From NCBI GenBank assembly GCA_002049455.2, contig KV918766.1:124001-188000 (forward strand): 64,000 nucleotides of DNA, in the 5' to 3' direction. Positions 44,166 to 55,079 of the stretch are shown here, piece by piece. Made by a program: the position numbers and the translations under genes. The DNA is from Porphyra umbilicalis (lineage: Eukaryota > Rhodophyta > Bangiophyceae > Bangiales > Bangiaceae). A model generated the notes under the pieces. It worked only from the letters and a program-made list of their open reading frames with translations. It did no database searches and was not told the origin of the DNA. The stretch's first letter is position 1, and each line of letters starts with the position of its first letter.

Positions 44166-45077
44166 GGTTGCAGGCGCAATCGGGCCTTAGCCTTCCTCTA
44201 TGCCAGAGGCCGCTCGATGGGGGCTTTCTGCCGTGGAAGGCATGGCTCCGAGGCCGACGTGGAGGTGGCAGGGTAAGAACAAGAGGGGGAGCCGCAACGA
44301 AAGAGAGCTCTGCCTCTGCTTCGGGGATGGTGGAGGTGGAACAACCGCAGCGTCATGCACGCCGCAGCATGGACGGGGGGATGCGTGCTGTGGATGCGAG
44401 TAAGGTGGGCGTGATGGCAACAGCCGAGACTTCAAGGGCACCAGTGGCCGTAGGACAGTTAAATCAATCAGAAAAAATGACCAATGAATGCACAAAGTGC
44501 ACTTTTTATAGAATAATCGATGCATTAATGCAAGACATGAGCCAGAATTCTTCATTTTTTCCAACCATGCCCAGCGGTGCGCACCAGCGCCAAAGTATGT
44601 GGCTCCCTACGATAGAGGATTCTTTCTGACTGCGCCGTGCGAAACAAAGATGCAGGGATTTGGAATCCGTGCATTCCAACGTCATGTGAGTTATCACTGA
44701 GGTGTAAAGGAAAGCGGGTTTCTTCAGTTTTTCGGTAGCTCACGTCATGAAACAGGGATCTCCTTGATTGCATCACCCACATGCAGGGCGGTCCGAGGTT
44801 GAGGGCCCCTGGACCTGGCCTGCGGAGCACTTTGAAACTTGTAGCCCCCCCTCCTGGCGCAGGCGCGTCGAAAGTAGGGAAAATGTGCACAGTGTGCTCA
44901 TCCTAAATATCCTTTATCGATCGGATATTGGGCCTTGTCGATGAACTCAGCGTGATACGAGTGGCTCCGCTATCCTATGGTTCAGCCGATAATCGTTGTG
45001 CTCCAGCGGTGCACGCACCAAAACGCGGCAAGTTGTACTGGAATCTTGGCATCTATTATACGCTTGCAATCCAGTTG
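44166..45077. other. Intergenic, nothing recognised
   Basis: Balanced base composition, no long convincing frame and no repeat seen. The left part may be the 5' region of the hAT element. Confidence 0.35.
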
Positions 45078-45079
45078 TA

Positions 45080-45240
45080 TTGCAGTCTTCCCGATTCTGT
45101 CCGATCCAGACAAGCGCATCCTACAGTCCGCACAACTTCTGATTGGTCGAGAGGTTATATCTGGCCGGATGGATGGCTGTCGTGCATCGCTTCTGTACAG
45201 TTGCTCTTGTCAGGATGGGCAAAAATTGGGTAGACTGCAA
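45080..45240. repeat. 161-bp TA-flanked MITE, TTGCAGTCTTCCC termini
   Basis: The left end TTGCAGTCTTCCCGATT and right end TGGGTAGACTGCAA are imperfect reverse complements, bordered by TA at 45078-45079 and 45241-45242. Ends are clearly related to the 172-bp element at 53060-53231. No coding sequence. Confidence 0.8.
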
Positions 45241-45242
45241 TA

Positions 45243-46339
45243 CCATTTACATCCGTCCACTGGCCTGCTTCTACGTCATGCAGGAGGCCTTGATGGTGCG
45301 CCACCGCACTTGACAGGGCCGAGAGGTACGTCCCACTCAGCGATGCTGGTCGACGCTGCTCCCGGGTGCCGGCTTGGAGCTCGCCGCAGGTGGCGCACGC
45401 GCCGCAACACGGATGCGATTGTGCGGCTGTAGCGCGGTCGCTGTTCGACCGCCCCGAACTGTAGCATCATGGAGCAAAAGGGGGCCGTGTCAGTGAAGGG
45501 GAGTAACTCAGGAGCAGTCGACCCCAAATCACGGCCCAGGTCGACCACCTTCTTGACAATTGGTCTCATGACGGACGATGGCAATGGGAGCTCGCCGCAC
45601 GTTGACGATGCAGGACAGTGGCACTTCGTGGGGCTGCGACGGTGTCGTCGACGTCCTTCTGCACAAACACGGCTTCTATGAGGACATGATGAGTTGCATA
45701 GCATAACGTTCAATCCTGCCGCTCCAATGACCTGCCCTGTCGACCTGTGAAGGCCTTTTGGATTATCAAAGTAGCAGTCAAAGATGATGTGGCCGTGAGG
45801 AATTTGGACACTAGGCAAGCAGAGAGCGCTTGGCTCGGATTTGTGAGCGTCATGGCACGCAATCATGCTCAATGTCTGGTCACGTTGCAATGGTTTGACT
45901 GATTGCGAACGGGGGTTTCCCCCGTACGCTGCACCAAGCGTTTGGATGGAGCAGATCTGACTCGAAATCACCGCTTTACGGTGTCGGATCGACACCATTC
46001 CAACACTTGGTGCGGATTGTGCACTATAGATCCGACCGCTGGGCACTCTTCCGCACCATATTTTGGCGCTGCACTATAGTTTGGGGCATGATCCGCACAG
46101 CTGGGCCTGCTTTCAGAAGAGCCGTCTCCTTCCCAAACGAGAGGAGTCTCCGTAGCCTGCTACTGCACGGAGAGGCAGGCGATCCGCAGGAAGACTGGTT
46201 TGTTAGTGTCTAAAAGACGACCGGGCAAGCATCGCAGCAGGTCTTTGAATGGGCAGCCAGCCGTGCCGGAGTCGCGCCGGACTTTTCATGTAACTGCAAT
46301 GGTGTCGCCCCGTTGCTTTCCATTGTGGTCTCTCTGTTT
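45243..46339. other. Intergenic, nothing recognised
   Basis: The minus strand holds a 256-codon frame (45276-46046) with balanced composition. No motif or family was recognised in it, and no splice or repeat structure was found. Confidence 0.35.
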
Positions 46340-46481
46340 GATAGCTGACGTACGATCGTGCCCTCCTGAGTCGCATCCAGCACCCGTTAACTGACACCCT
46401 GTATATATTTGATAGCTGACGTACGACCGTGCCCTCCTGAGTAGCATCCAACACCCGTCAACTGACACCCTGTATATAATT
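46340..46481. repeat. Tandem duplication, 2 x 71 bp
   Basis: The unit starting GATAGCTGACGTACGAYCGT and ending CACCCTGTATATA is present twice in direct order, starting at 46340 and 46411, with only a few differences. It contains a TATATA motif in each copy and precedes the transposase-like remnant at 46535, so it could lie in its promoter. Confidence 0.85.
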
Positions 46482-46534
46482 GCTCGCTGCTTTGTGTTTT
46501 CTGTTCGCGGTCGGTTCTCACCTACCGGCGACAA

Positions 46535-48413
46535 GTGGTCGATGTGCGTCTCTGCAGTTGCCTCTCGGATGAGGTCCACATGTACGCTGAGCTAGTGGAT
46601 AACGAGCTTGGGCTCGCTGAGGGAGCCTCGGCCGCGTCGCTCCGCAGCGCTAACATGCGCTTCATGCACGCATGCCGAACTAAGCAGGTGCCCCACACCA
46701 CTCCAGGGCACGCATTGCAACGGTTGTCAAACGCGCTTGCGAGCAAAGTGGGGACGACTTGAGTGGGGGGGGGAGCCGGCGACACACGTGGTCTGGGAGA
46801 TGCTGAAGAGATTTGTCCGCCTACTGTTCCTGGATACTAATTCTTGCTTTTGGACATGTCTCGAGCGCACGCATTGTGACCACGCCTGATCTCCAACATT
46901 TTCCTTTGCCCTCCTCTCGCTGTGTGTAGCTTCTTGGTGCCGCCTTCAGAGAAGCAGGCCACGTTGCGCGGTGCCGAGCACCGACGCGCGCTCCACGTAC
47001 TTCCTTTTGCTGTGGCTGCCATTCAAGGCGCCGCCAGAAGCAAGTGGAATCACTCCGTCCTCACATGGGCCATTTGTGAGCTTGCGGCTCTGCTACGGGA
47101 CATTTTTGGCCCTTCCTGCCTCGGTGGAGGCGTCAAGGTGAAGCGCGCGCGGAAGCGGACTTCCCGTTTGGCCACCTGGGTGCACAGGGATATCCAGGAG
47201 TTCTTCGGCCCGCTTCACACACCCAAGCTACACCGCCTTCTTGCCCGAGTTCTCGAAGAGCTCCGCATGGGCGGCTCCTTCTTTCTAGGCGTCACAAGGA
47301 GTAATGAGAGCAAGCACAAGGCGGTCAAGAAGGCCTACACACGCACCAACTGAGGCCGAACGGAGCACGCGCTGAAGATGCTCATGGCGGAGCAAGTCGC
47401 TGACAATTTTTTCCTGGTGGGCCGCTGACAGGGACGAAGACGATGAATTGGATGTGGCGAACAGCGGCGACCTCGCGGAGGGAGACGGCGCGAACGTCGC
47501 GCCACACCCCCCGGCTGCTTCCGTCGACGCAGGAGCTCGGACGCATCATGAAGGGTCAGCAACCCCCCGTAGCGCCCGAGTGGAGGCGAGATCGGTCGTA
47601 GCAGCGGGAGTGGCAGACCAGGCGGCCGCTCCTGGTCCTTGTGACGCACCTGCCGTGGATGCACCATCCAAGAGCAGCTCGCCACGACAGCGCCGCCACG
47701 GCGTGCCGGTGCGTGCTGGTGTCATCGCCGCTATGCGTTCAATTGAGAACCTCGCGGAGTGCTTGGAGCTGACTAATAACGACGTGCTCATCGTTCCTGT
47801 CGGGACGTTCTTGGTGCATTGGACGGCTCTGCGCCGCAGGGGGCAGCGGCGCGAGATCGTCAGGGCGTCTATGGATTACCTCGGAGGCCTGTGGCTCGAC
47901 TGGGTGGAGGACGCGTCGGCGGAAATCGGCAACCGCGTGGGCCGCGCACGCGTTGTGATATCAGGGATCGGTAAGCGCCCAGCCCGGCTTCTGGTAGTCA
48001 AGCGCGCCCGTAGAGTGGTGGCCGACAAAGGGTGCCCCTTTGTGGCGTACAAATGCAAGCGCCTTCGATTAGACATGAAGGCACTTGGCGTGACGCCGGC
48101 AATTGAGTGCGTCCCTGTCAACCGTGTCAAACGAGTGCTCTGCGTGGAGCACGACTGGGTGACTTGGGTGCCTTTCTGCAGCTTGGATGTCATGCCGGTG
48201 GCAGTGGCGACGACGAGGCATGAGACGGCTCGGGCCCGATTCCTTGTCAATGCTTTCATAATTTGTAGGCGAAACAGCTCATTACTGTTCAACCGACCCA
48301 TGTATAGTCCCAGCTGGCGTGGACCCCGCCTATTCGGCTGCAGTAACTGCCACCGTCGGCGACGGCACTGTCCTTGGCGCCGTTCGCGCCTCTACCCAAA
48401 GTACGTGCGCTAA
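46535..48413 (+). pseudogene. Remnant of a large transposase, family uncertain (CACTA/Plavaka-like?)
   Basis: Three plus-strand frames (46535-46762, 46922-47353, 47448-48413) read like parts of one protein. The middle one contains HTPKLHRLLARVLEELRMGG and then GVTRSNESKHKAVKKAYTRTN. That resembles the P..H......G....TE..E..HK..K..Y..TN block of Tnp2/Plavaka-type transposases. The last has RASMDYLGGLWLDWVEDAS, RARVVISGIG and HDWVTWVPF, a pattern I associate with C-terminal parts of such proteins, from memory only. The stop after YTRTN at 47351-47353 and the breaks between frames suggest decay, or introns that I could not define. Confidence 0.35.
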
Positions 48414-49710
48414 AAACAACGTGTCACCCATGACAGAAGAACGAACCAGGGTGCGTGGCCAAGCAATAGACACGATGTACTCTAGTTCATGAATACCTGA
48501 TGTACCCTTGTAGAATGCACCAAAGCTTTCCTGGCCCAAATAGTCGGGACGACGCGACATAGTATCAGTAGACGTTGACCTTGGCTTTGAGTGAGGCCAA
48601 GGGGACAGAAAATGGGCCGCTCGAATCGGAGATCGGAGTGGGTGGTCTTGATGGATCGTGGATCGGGTGCGCGCAGTCGTGAGTAGATGCCGATGGACGG
48701 ACGCTGGGAGTAGTGGTGCGACACCAATTTATAGGCCATTATCGCCGCCGCGCCCCACCCACGACAGGTGAGAAGGCGAGGCCCCACGTGCGCAATCATC
48801 CTTGGTCGCGCCCTATCGTGGATCCTACGTCTGGCGCTTTCCCAACGATTCCGACCCTCCACCGCGAGGGGCACCGCGAGCTCACAGCGACGGCATCAGA
48901 CGGCTCACTGTGATTGCTCATATGGACCGTCTCGCTGCGCTACCACACACGATAGCGATCGTGGAAGTGCGCTGCATCCCTGTGGGTGCCTGCGGTCCGT
49001 GCCCTCTGTGTTTCTCCCAAGATGCGGTGGCGCTGCGCCTCCGCGCTTCCGCCGCTCCCTCTGGCTGGATGCGTCCCCCTCCACTTTTTTACGCGCCCCT
49101 GCGCCAATCTGCCCCCTGTGTGGACAGGGGCGGCAGCAGGCGGCCCCACACAACCCTTTGGTCGGGCTCTTTCGACGGCGCGCCGCCCCACACGGCCCCT
49201 TCATGGTCCGCCTCCAGTCTACGGGACCCACCTCGTCTGTGAAGGCGCGGCACCGCTGTGTGTACCGGCGGTATCCGGCGCGCCGCTGCCACACAAGCCG
49301 AGGTCGGCCGCGGTGCGATGTCCTCCTTTGGAATCGTGCGGTCCCATAGCACTGGCGATGACTGCTGCTCTTTGCTCGGCAGCCATTGGTCCTTGGTGCA
49401 TTCTGCTCGGATGGAGACGGCGGCGCGCCGCTTCGAGCCGGTTGTAGGTTGGAGCCTTTTCAGTACTGCGCTTCATTCAAGGTGCGGCAAGGGCCCTTTT
49501 TTGTGAGTGATGTCTGGTCTTTAACAGCCTCACGATTTATTGCCCTATTCCTGGACGTGGGGCTGTGCTTTTGTCATCGCCGCTCCCCCTCCCTACGCAT
49601 CCGACACACTGAACTCCTCCCGTCCGCCCCTCTTCCGCCTGCCCTACATCCTGCCCTACTCAGACGTCATGCATTCTTCATTCTTCGAAACCACTCCACC
49701 AGCGTCGACC
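48414..49710. other. Intergenic, no gene recognised
   Basis: Open frames around 48768-49350 occur on both strands and show no domains. This region lies upstream of the Pro-rich gene and may contain its promoter. I see no clear TATA box. Confidence 0.35.
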
Positions 49711-50523
49711 ATGTCATCTGCCGAGGCTCACCGGTGGTCGAGACGGGCGTGCCGCGTTGGCAGCAGCCGAGACGGCCTGGGATCGGTGGCTACTCGCAAG
49801 AGCAAGGCAAGAGTCGGCTCGCCTCCGTCATCAGAGAGTGCCGCGACGGCCTCCTCTCCTCGCCGCCAGGTGGGCACAAGAACCCGGCGGCTCCAGTCAC
49901 CGCCCCCGCAGACGCCGCCGCCGCCACCGCCACCGCCTTCCCGGCATGGGCTCCTCCTCCCTCCGCAGCCCAATCGACGAGCTTACTGCGCACAAGCTCT
50001 AGAGCAGGAGGCCTCGCCGATGGCGACACCTCGCGAGCGGTCGCAAGTTCCGCCGCCCCCGCCCCCACCGTCATCCCCGGCGCCACCGCCGCCGCCACAG
50101 CCGCCGCCGCCGCCGAAACCGCCTCCGCCGCCACCTCCCCAGCCGCCGCAGCAGCTGCCGCCGTTTGCTACCGTGGCTGTCCCCGCCGCCGCCGCCACGG
50201 CGGACGCCGCCTTCTCCTCTGCCGGTGTCGTGTCTGCGGTGTGTCCAGTCGCCCCTGTGGGGCAGATAGCGCCGCGTGCGCGATCAACGGGCGAGGAGCA
50301 GTGGCACTCATCAAAGGAGACCAGGAAGGCGGCCAAGCGGCGCCTGGACGAGACGGCGTCGGCGGGGCATCTGCTGGCGGTCGAGCGCCATGCGGCAGTC
50401 AAGCGCGTCGACCGCCAGCCCTCGGCGGCCGATGCGGCGAACAAGGATGCCAAGTGTCGCCTTAACCGCGCTGTGGCGGCCATAAAGTCGTTGTTTGAGG
50501 TATTATTCGTCGTGGAAGAATAA
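49711..50523 (+). CDS. Pro-rich hypothetical protein with charged helical C-terminus
   Basis: ATG at 49711 sits in GACCATGTC and starts MSSAEAHRWSRRACRVGSSR. A basic Ser/Arg-rich N-terminal part is followed by poly-Pro runs and an Ala/Val-rich stretch. The C-terminus is charged, likely coiled (STGEEQWHSSKETRKAAKRR, then ALLAVERH-like repeats) and ends SLFEVLFVVEE. The stop at 50521 overlaps AATAAA, which supports a real 3' end. No family is recognised. It ends about 360 bp before mariner copy 2. It may be a host gene or an accessory gene of a transposon. Confidence 0.45.
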   Translation: MSSAEAHRWSRRACRVGSSRDGLGSVATRKSKARVGSPPSSESAATASSPRRQVGTRTRRLQSPPPQTPPPPPPPPSRHGLLLPPQPNRRAYCAQALEQEASPMATPRERSQVPPPPPPPSSPAPPPPPQPPPPPKPPPPPPPQPPQQLPPFATVAVPAAAATADAAFSSAGVVSAVCPVAPVGQIAPRARSTGEEQWHSSKETRKAAKRRLDETASAGHLLAVERHAAVKRVDRQPSAADAANKDAKCRLNRAVAAIKSLFEVLFVVEE

Positions 50524-50524
50524 A
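50519..50524 (+). terminator. AATAAA polyadenylation-type signal
   Basis: AATAAA overlaps the stop codon of the Pro-rich frame. It is the only such signal placed exactly at a predicted 3' end in this window, though the placement leaves almost no 3' UTR before it. Confidence 0.35.
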
Positions 50525-50883
50525 GTCTATCCCATTCTATTAGCCCCCTGAGAACAGGAATTTTTGCTTGGCTATAGCTCGGACGCATCAACAAGCGGAT
50601 TCCTCGTGCGCAAAAGAGACCCACTCGACATCCATGTTCCAGAATTCGAGAAGTGTCTCATCGTCGTGCCTGATCACAGCATAAAACTGTCTTTGGGGGC
50701 TTTTTGGCGTCTCTACCCGACAAGAAAATACACCAACAAAGAATTTAGCCATTGGCCGATGTCCCCATATCCTGTCGAGTCATACTGGCCTGTGCTCGCG
50801 GTATTCCAGCTGAGATGAAGGTCTGCAGCGGCCTGAAAAGACGGTCGTAGCAAAACAGCGCAAAAATCTTGCAATGATTGAAA

Positions 50884-52925
50884 ATCATTCATCCCAACTG
50901 TGGGGCTACTTCAAAGATATCCTTATCCGCCGAGTGTGCGTTTTTGATCCGAGGTCGGCGAGCCTGGGCAATCAGGCGCTTCGCGCGCGCGCGCTTTTTT
51001 GCCCCAGCCTTGTACACTGCGGACTGCTGTGGCTGACTGAGCCCGTGCGCTGCGCCTCGCGCCACGGCCGCCCCCGACTGCGTCGTGCCCTTCTGGTTCC
51101 CCGCGCCCCTCCGCCCCGCATCTTTTCCCATCGCCCCTCCCTTCCACGCCCCCCTGCACCCCCTATCCCCCATCTGCTCGCTCCTGAGTGCTCTGGGTGT
51201 TGCCTTCCTCAGTGAGTCGCAATGCCGACCACGCGTGCGGTCGCGCGGAAGCCGCGCACGCGCGTGCGCGCGGTGCGCCGCATCACATGTGAGCTTGTGC
51301 TTCTTGTTCGCAGGCTGCGTGCCTTTTTCACGTGAGAATGTGATAATCATGCTGCATAGATGTTGGAGCAGCCCGTCGACCGCTCGGCGGCGGCGACTGG
51401 GCTGAGCCGCAGCACGGTTATACGTATCGCGAACAGGGAGTATGCCGATACTCGACCCTTGTCGGGGAAGCGGGTGCGTCGTGTGAGCAAGCGTCGAGTT
51501 CCTGCCTCTGAGCTTTCGCGCGTGCGCGAGACCGTGTACACCCAGTACGCAGAGAAGACTGTTCCGACATTAGACAGCACCCTCGCACTATTGGAGGAAG
51601 GGGCAGGTGAGGGCGACGACCTCTCCGACTACAAGTGGTCTCGATCAACGCTTCACAGAGAAATGAAGGACCTGGGGTTTGACTTGACACGAAGCCCTAA
51701 CCACTATGATGTGGCTCGCCAGAAGCGATCAATCGTCAAGCAACGCAAGAACTTCATCAAGAAAATGCGGGAGTATCGTGCAAAAGAGCGCACTATCTTC
51801 AACACCGACGAGACCTGGGCGAACAAGAACATGACGCCGAGGCGGATTTGGAGGGACAAGGCGTCACGCGCTCGCCGAGACGTGCCTTCTGGAAAGGGAG
51901 CACGGATCATCACTGCGCATGTCGGGTCACGCAAGACAGGCCTCGTGCCAGGTTCAAGTCTCGCTTCACGGGCAAGAAGAAGACGGGCGACTACCACGTC
52001 GGAATGAACTCGGCGGTGTTGCTGAAGTGGCTTCAAGACCAAGTGCTTCCCAAGATTGGCGGCGGGGTGCTTGTCGTCGACCGAGCTCCCTACCATATGA
52101 ACGTGACCGAGGAATCCAGACCGGTTCATTCATCGATGAAGAAGAGCCAACTGGCTGATTGGCTCGAGGAGCACGACGCGGCACCGACCAGCTTGCCGCC
52201 TACGAGGCGCCAAGCCAAGACCGTGGCGCAAATGCGCGCCCAGGCCACCAAGCATCGCCCGACACCACGCTGCTTGGTGAAAGACTTGGCGGAGGAGTTT
52301 GATGTCTCGATCATCTTCTCTCCTGTGGCACACCCAGAGCTAAACCCAATTGAGATGGTGTGGGGCACTGTGAAGGTTGCTCTGCGCTATGCCAACGTCA
52401 CTTTCAACGTTTCGCGTCTTCAGGAGCTCGTCGACGTGGCTTTCAAAAGGATGTCGGCAGCGATCTGGGCGAAGTACTGGGCCCACGCTATCAGCACGGA
52501 GGACTACTACATGGCCATGGCCGCCCTGATGGTGGAGGGGGAGGACCGTCCCGATGAAATGGACATTGAGCTGGAGGACGCTGAGGCGGACAGTGTGGAC
52601 GGTTGTAGCTCCAGTGAGGAGAATGGGGAGGATGAGGGGGACGAGGATGAGGAGGACGTTGAGTGAATGCGACTTTGTCGGCGTGGGCATGGTTTGATTT
52701 GGGTGTTGACCGAGAAATGTTTTGAGGGAGTCACATATTTTAGCATGTCAAGACGGCTTGCTGGGCGCCAGCGCTACAATTCATGATGCGCGGCGCTTCC
52801 GGGATCGAAAATCCTTGGATGTGGTCGTTCGAGCATCGCGTGTTGATCTCTTGTCTCTTTGAATATGAGTAAAGTAGCCCATCAAGTTGGGATCAAGCTT
52901 GAATCGGATTCGACAAAATCTGAGA
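50884..52925 (+). mobile_element. Tc1/mariner-type element, copy 2, ~2.0 kb
   Basis: Imperfect inverted repeats lie outside the transposase: ATCCCAACTGTGGGGCTACT on the left (about 50891) and the reverse complement AGTAGCCCATCAAGTTGGGA on the right (about 52876). The right repeat also matches the sequence after mariner copy 1 at 12862-12922. Outermost bases and the target duplication are not clear, so coordinates are approximate. Confidence 0.6.
51360..52666 (+). pseudogene. Tc1/mariner-type transposase, copy 2, one frameshift
   Basis: ATG at 51360 starts MLEQPVDRSAAATGLSRSTV, a helix-turn-helix. Next come STLHREMKDLGF, the first Asp in FNTDETWANKNM, and GKGARIITAHVGSR. A one-base loss near 51,950 then moves the frame. 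It resumes with FTGKKKTGDYHVGMNSAVLL, second Asp in VVDRAPYHMN, LVKDLAEEFDVSIIFSPVAH, and Glu in PELNPIEMVWGTVK. The Asp-Glu gap is 90 residues. The C-terminus is strongly acidic. Otherwise intact, at about 435 residues, it is a recent copy. The long gap and the block GARIITAHVGS...DYH..MN place it near the DD82E Sailor-like branch of the IS630-Tc1-mariner superfamily. Confidence 0.85.
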
Positions 52926-53059
52926 TGGTCCGGAACGGACGGTATCGGTGTGAACAGATCGATGCCGCCGGAGGTGTACACACCACAGCAGCCGATTACC
53001 TGTGCTTCTCGACGTCATTTTTGGTGCACTCACGCGGAACCCTTCATCGAAGGTTACTA

Positions 53060-53231
53060 TTGCTGTCTTCCCAATTTTGGCCGATCCTCTCGATGTCAAG
53101 AGGGGTGATCAACAGTGTGAAACAGCGTCTCAGCCATCCACTCAGCCGGATAAAGTCGATTGACCAATGGGCAGTTGACCCAGACCCCTTTTTGACTTTG
53201 ACCACATCGGCCAAAATTGGGAAGACAGCAA
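53060..53231. repeat. 172-bp TA-flanked MITE, TTGCTGTCTTCCC termini
   Basis: The left end TTGCTGTCTTCCCAATTTTG and the right end CAAAATTGGGAAGACAGCAA are exact reverse complements, bordered by TA at 53058-53059 and 53232-53233. It is related to 45080-45240. The interior has no coding content. Confidence 0.9.
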
Positions 53232-53233
53232 TA

Positions 53234-54440
53234 CAGAGTTTGACACCGTTTGCAGCAAGCACTCCAACAATAGGCTCCAAAACACCAGGTGTCCAATAGA
53301 TTGGGATACACTTTAGCCCCGTTGCGGGCGGCAGTAACATCGTCAGCCTTCCTTTCAGAACCACCGTTGCCCACGCTCCCTCGCACTCCACCGCCAAGTG
53401 CATGGACGTCATCGGTGGCCGCTGCGACCGCCCCCGCCCAGTCAGACACTGACGGCGGCGACGCAGCCGGCTGGACGCGTGGCACCTGCGGAAGACGGCG
53501 CTGACGGCAGCGCCGGGGATGAGAGAGCGGCCGATGAGGCGACGGCGACGCGCCGCCCGCCCGTCCGCGCTCGGCGGACGGCGACGGGGGCGGCGGCAGC
53601 GGCGGCGGGCGTGGGCGCCGTGACGCCGCCGCCGCCGCTGCCGTCGACGGCGGTGGCGTTGCCTGGTAGGCCCGAGCGGCAGTCCTCCCCCCCCGCGTCC
53701 CCCCCCCTACGTTCGCGGCCCCCCCCCCCGCTTACTGCGCCCCCTCCTCGATCCCGGCTCCACGCCCCGCTCCGTCCTCCGCTCCGTCATGAGGGCGTGT
53801 CCAGCAATGGAGCCAACAGCCCAAAACTTCAAATGTGGATAAACGTGGCACCTTTTGGCCAACCGGGCATTGGTGGCTGGGTCGAGCTCCAGAACGTGGG
53901 CGTGACAATCCCAAAATAGCCCTTCCCCACAAATTTTAGTCTTCTAATCGGTCTCGTGTGGGGAAGCGCGATCGCTTACTTTTGGAGCTTCAATGGCAGC
54001 GAAACGGCACCAAGGTCCAAACAGGCCAGTTTGGCGGCGCTCCAGAGCGCTCTGCCAAAACATGGCTCCAAACGTGGCCATCCAACCCTTACAGGATGCC
54101 TGCCCCGTGGCATGTAGACACCATCGAGTGGGACACCTTAAATAGAAAGCTTTTCGAGCGACCTGAGACCATCGATTCTGAATTACACTCAAGTCCAATG
54201 CAGTACGAGTGGCGGAGCTCCCCTGATCGAGCGATCGCAGTTCAATCAGCGCACCGGCAGCGTGGGTCGTGCTGTGCGCTGTCGTCGTCACGACAAGCGG
54301 CGACGGCTGTCGTCGTCGTCGCGCCCATCGTCATCGCGCCCATCGTCGTCGTCCCCGTTGTTGCTGCGCCCGTCGTTGAGACGTGCATTGGCAGGTGGAT
54401 CCCCGAGGCGCACGCTGCCGTCTGGTGCTTCCCCACCATC
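53234..54440. other. Mixed stretch: GC-rich low complexity then AT-richer, no gene
   Basis: From 53,430 to 53,780 the sequence is Pro/Ala-coding in several frames with C runs and carries no motif. From 53,800 to 54,440 composition is balanced; this may be the 5' region of the Harbinger ORF1 that follows. Element ends were searched for and not found. Confidence 0.35.
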
Positions 54441-54740
54441 ATGGTCAAGCGGAGCAAGTGGACCGCGGGCGAGGAGCTGTCCATTTCCTATGCCTTTATG
54501 GCGAGGTCCGAGAGGGCTGACGTGGGGACCAACATGACATCCTCCCAATTCTTTCAAGGAATTCGCGTTGACATGTTGGCGCGCCGCACGCAGTACGCAG
54601 AGAAGATGAATGACGCCAGATACCGGCACTCGCGCAGCGGTGCCGCCGTACGGAGCCGATGGCTGGACGTGATCGTACCCGAGTGTACCAAGCTGATCGC
54701 ATGTTACGCGGTTATCGCTCGGCAGCACAAAACCGGATGA
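54441..54740 (+). CDS. Harbinger ORF1, Myb/SANT-like domain exon
   Basis: ATG at 54441 starts MVKRSKWTAGEELSISYAFM, followed by TNMTSSQFFQGIRVDMLARR and AAVRSRWLDVIVPECTKLIA. The spacing of W-eEl-L..A.......G...T...F...I...F and a later RW is the Myb/SANT-like trihelix pattern of PIF/Harbinger ORF1 and plant PIF-associated proteins. It binds DNA in known elements. It stops at 54738, but the helical tail expected in this family follows at 55080, so splicing between the two is likely. It faces the transposase at 58306. Confidence 0.6.
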   Translation: MVKRSKWTAGEELSISYAFMARSERADVGTNMTSSQFFQGIRVDMLARRTQYAEKMNDARYRHSRSGAAVRSRWLDVIVPECTKLIACYAVIARQHKTG

Positions 54741-55079
54741 ACCGACGCGGACCTGACGAATATGGCTATCGCTAGCTACAGCCATGTGACCTATCTTCCT
54801 GACACTCCCTCCTCCTGTGGTGTTCTCGCCCAGTTGTCGTCTTGGAAAACTCTGCGCCACCATTCCCGCTTTCTTGCTGTGCTTCCGACCCCCCCCTCCA
54901 CACGACCCGCTCGCCGCAGGCCGTCTGTCGACGTTGACGGCGTTCCGGGCGCCCCTCCGGCTGTACGGAGCGAGGATGTGCGGCCGTCTTCGCCTTCCAG
55001 TGCGGGGGGCAGTTGTCGCAGCGCTGCGCAGGCGAGTGGTGCGGGGGACGCTCCCGTCGCGGTGGGGCTCCCGGGATGA

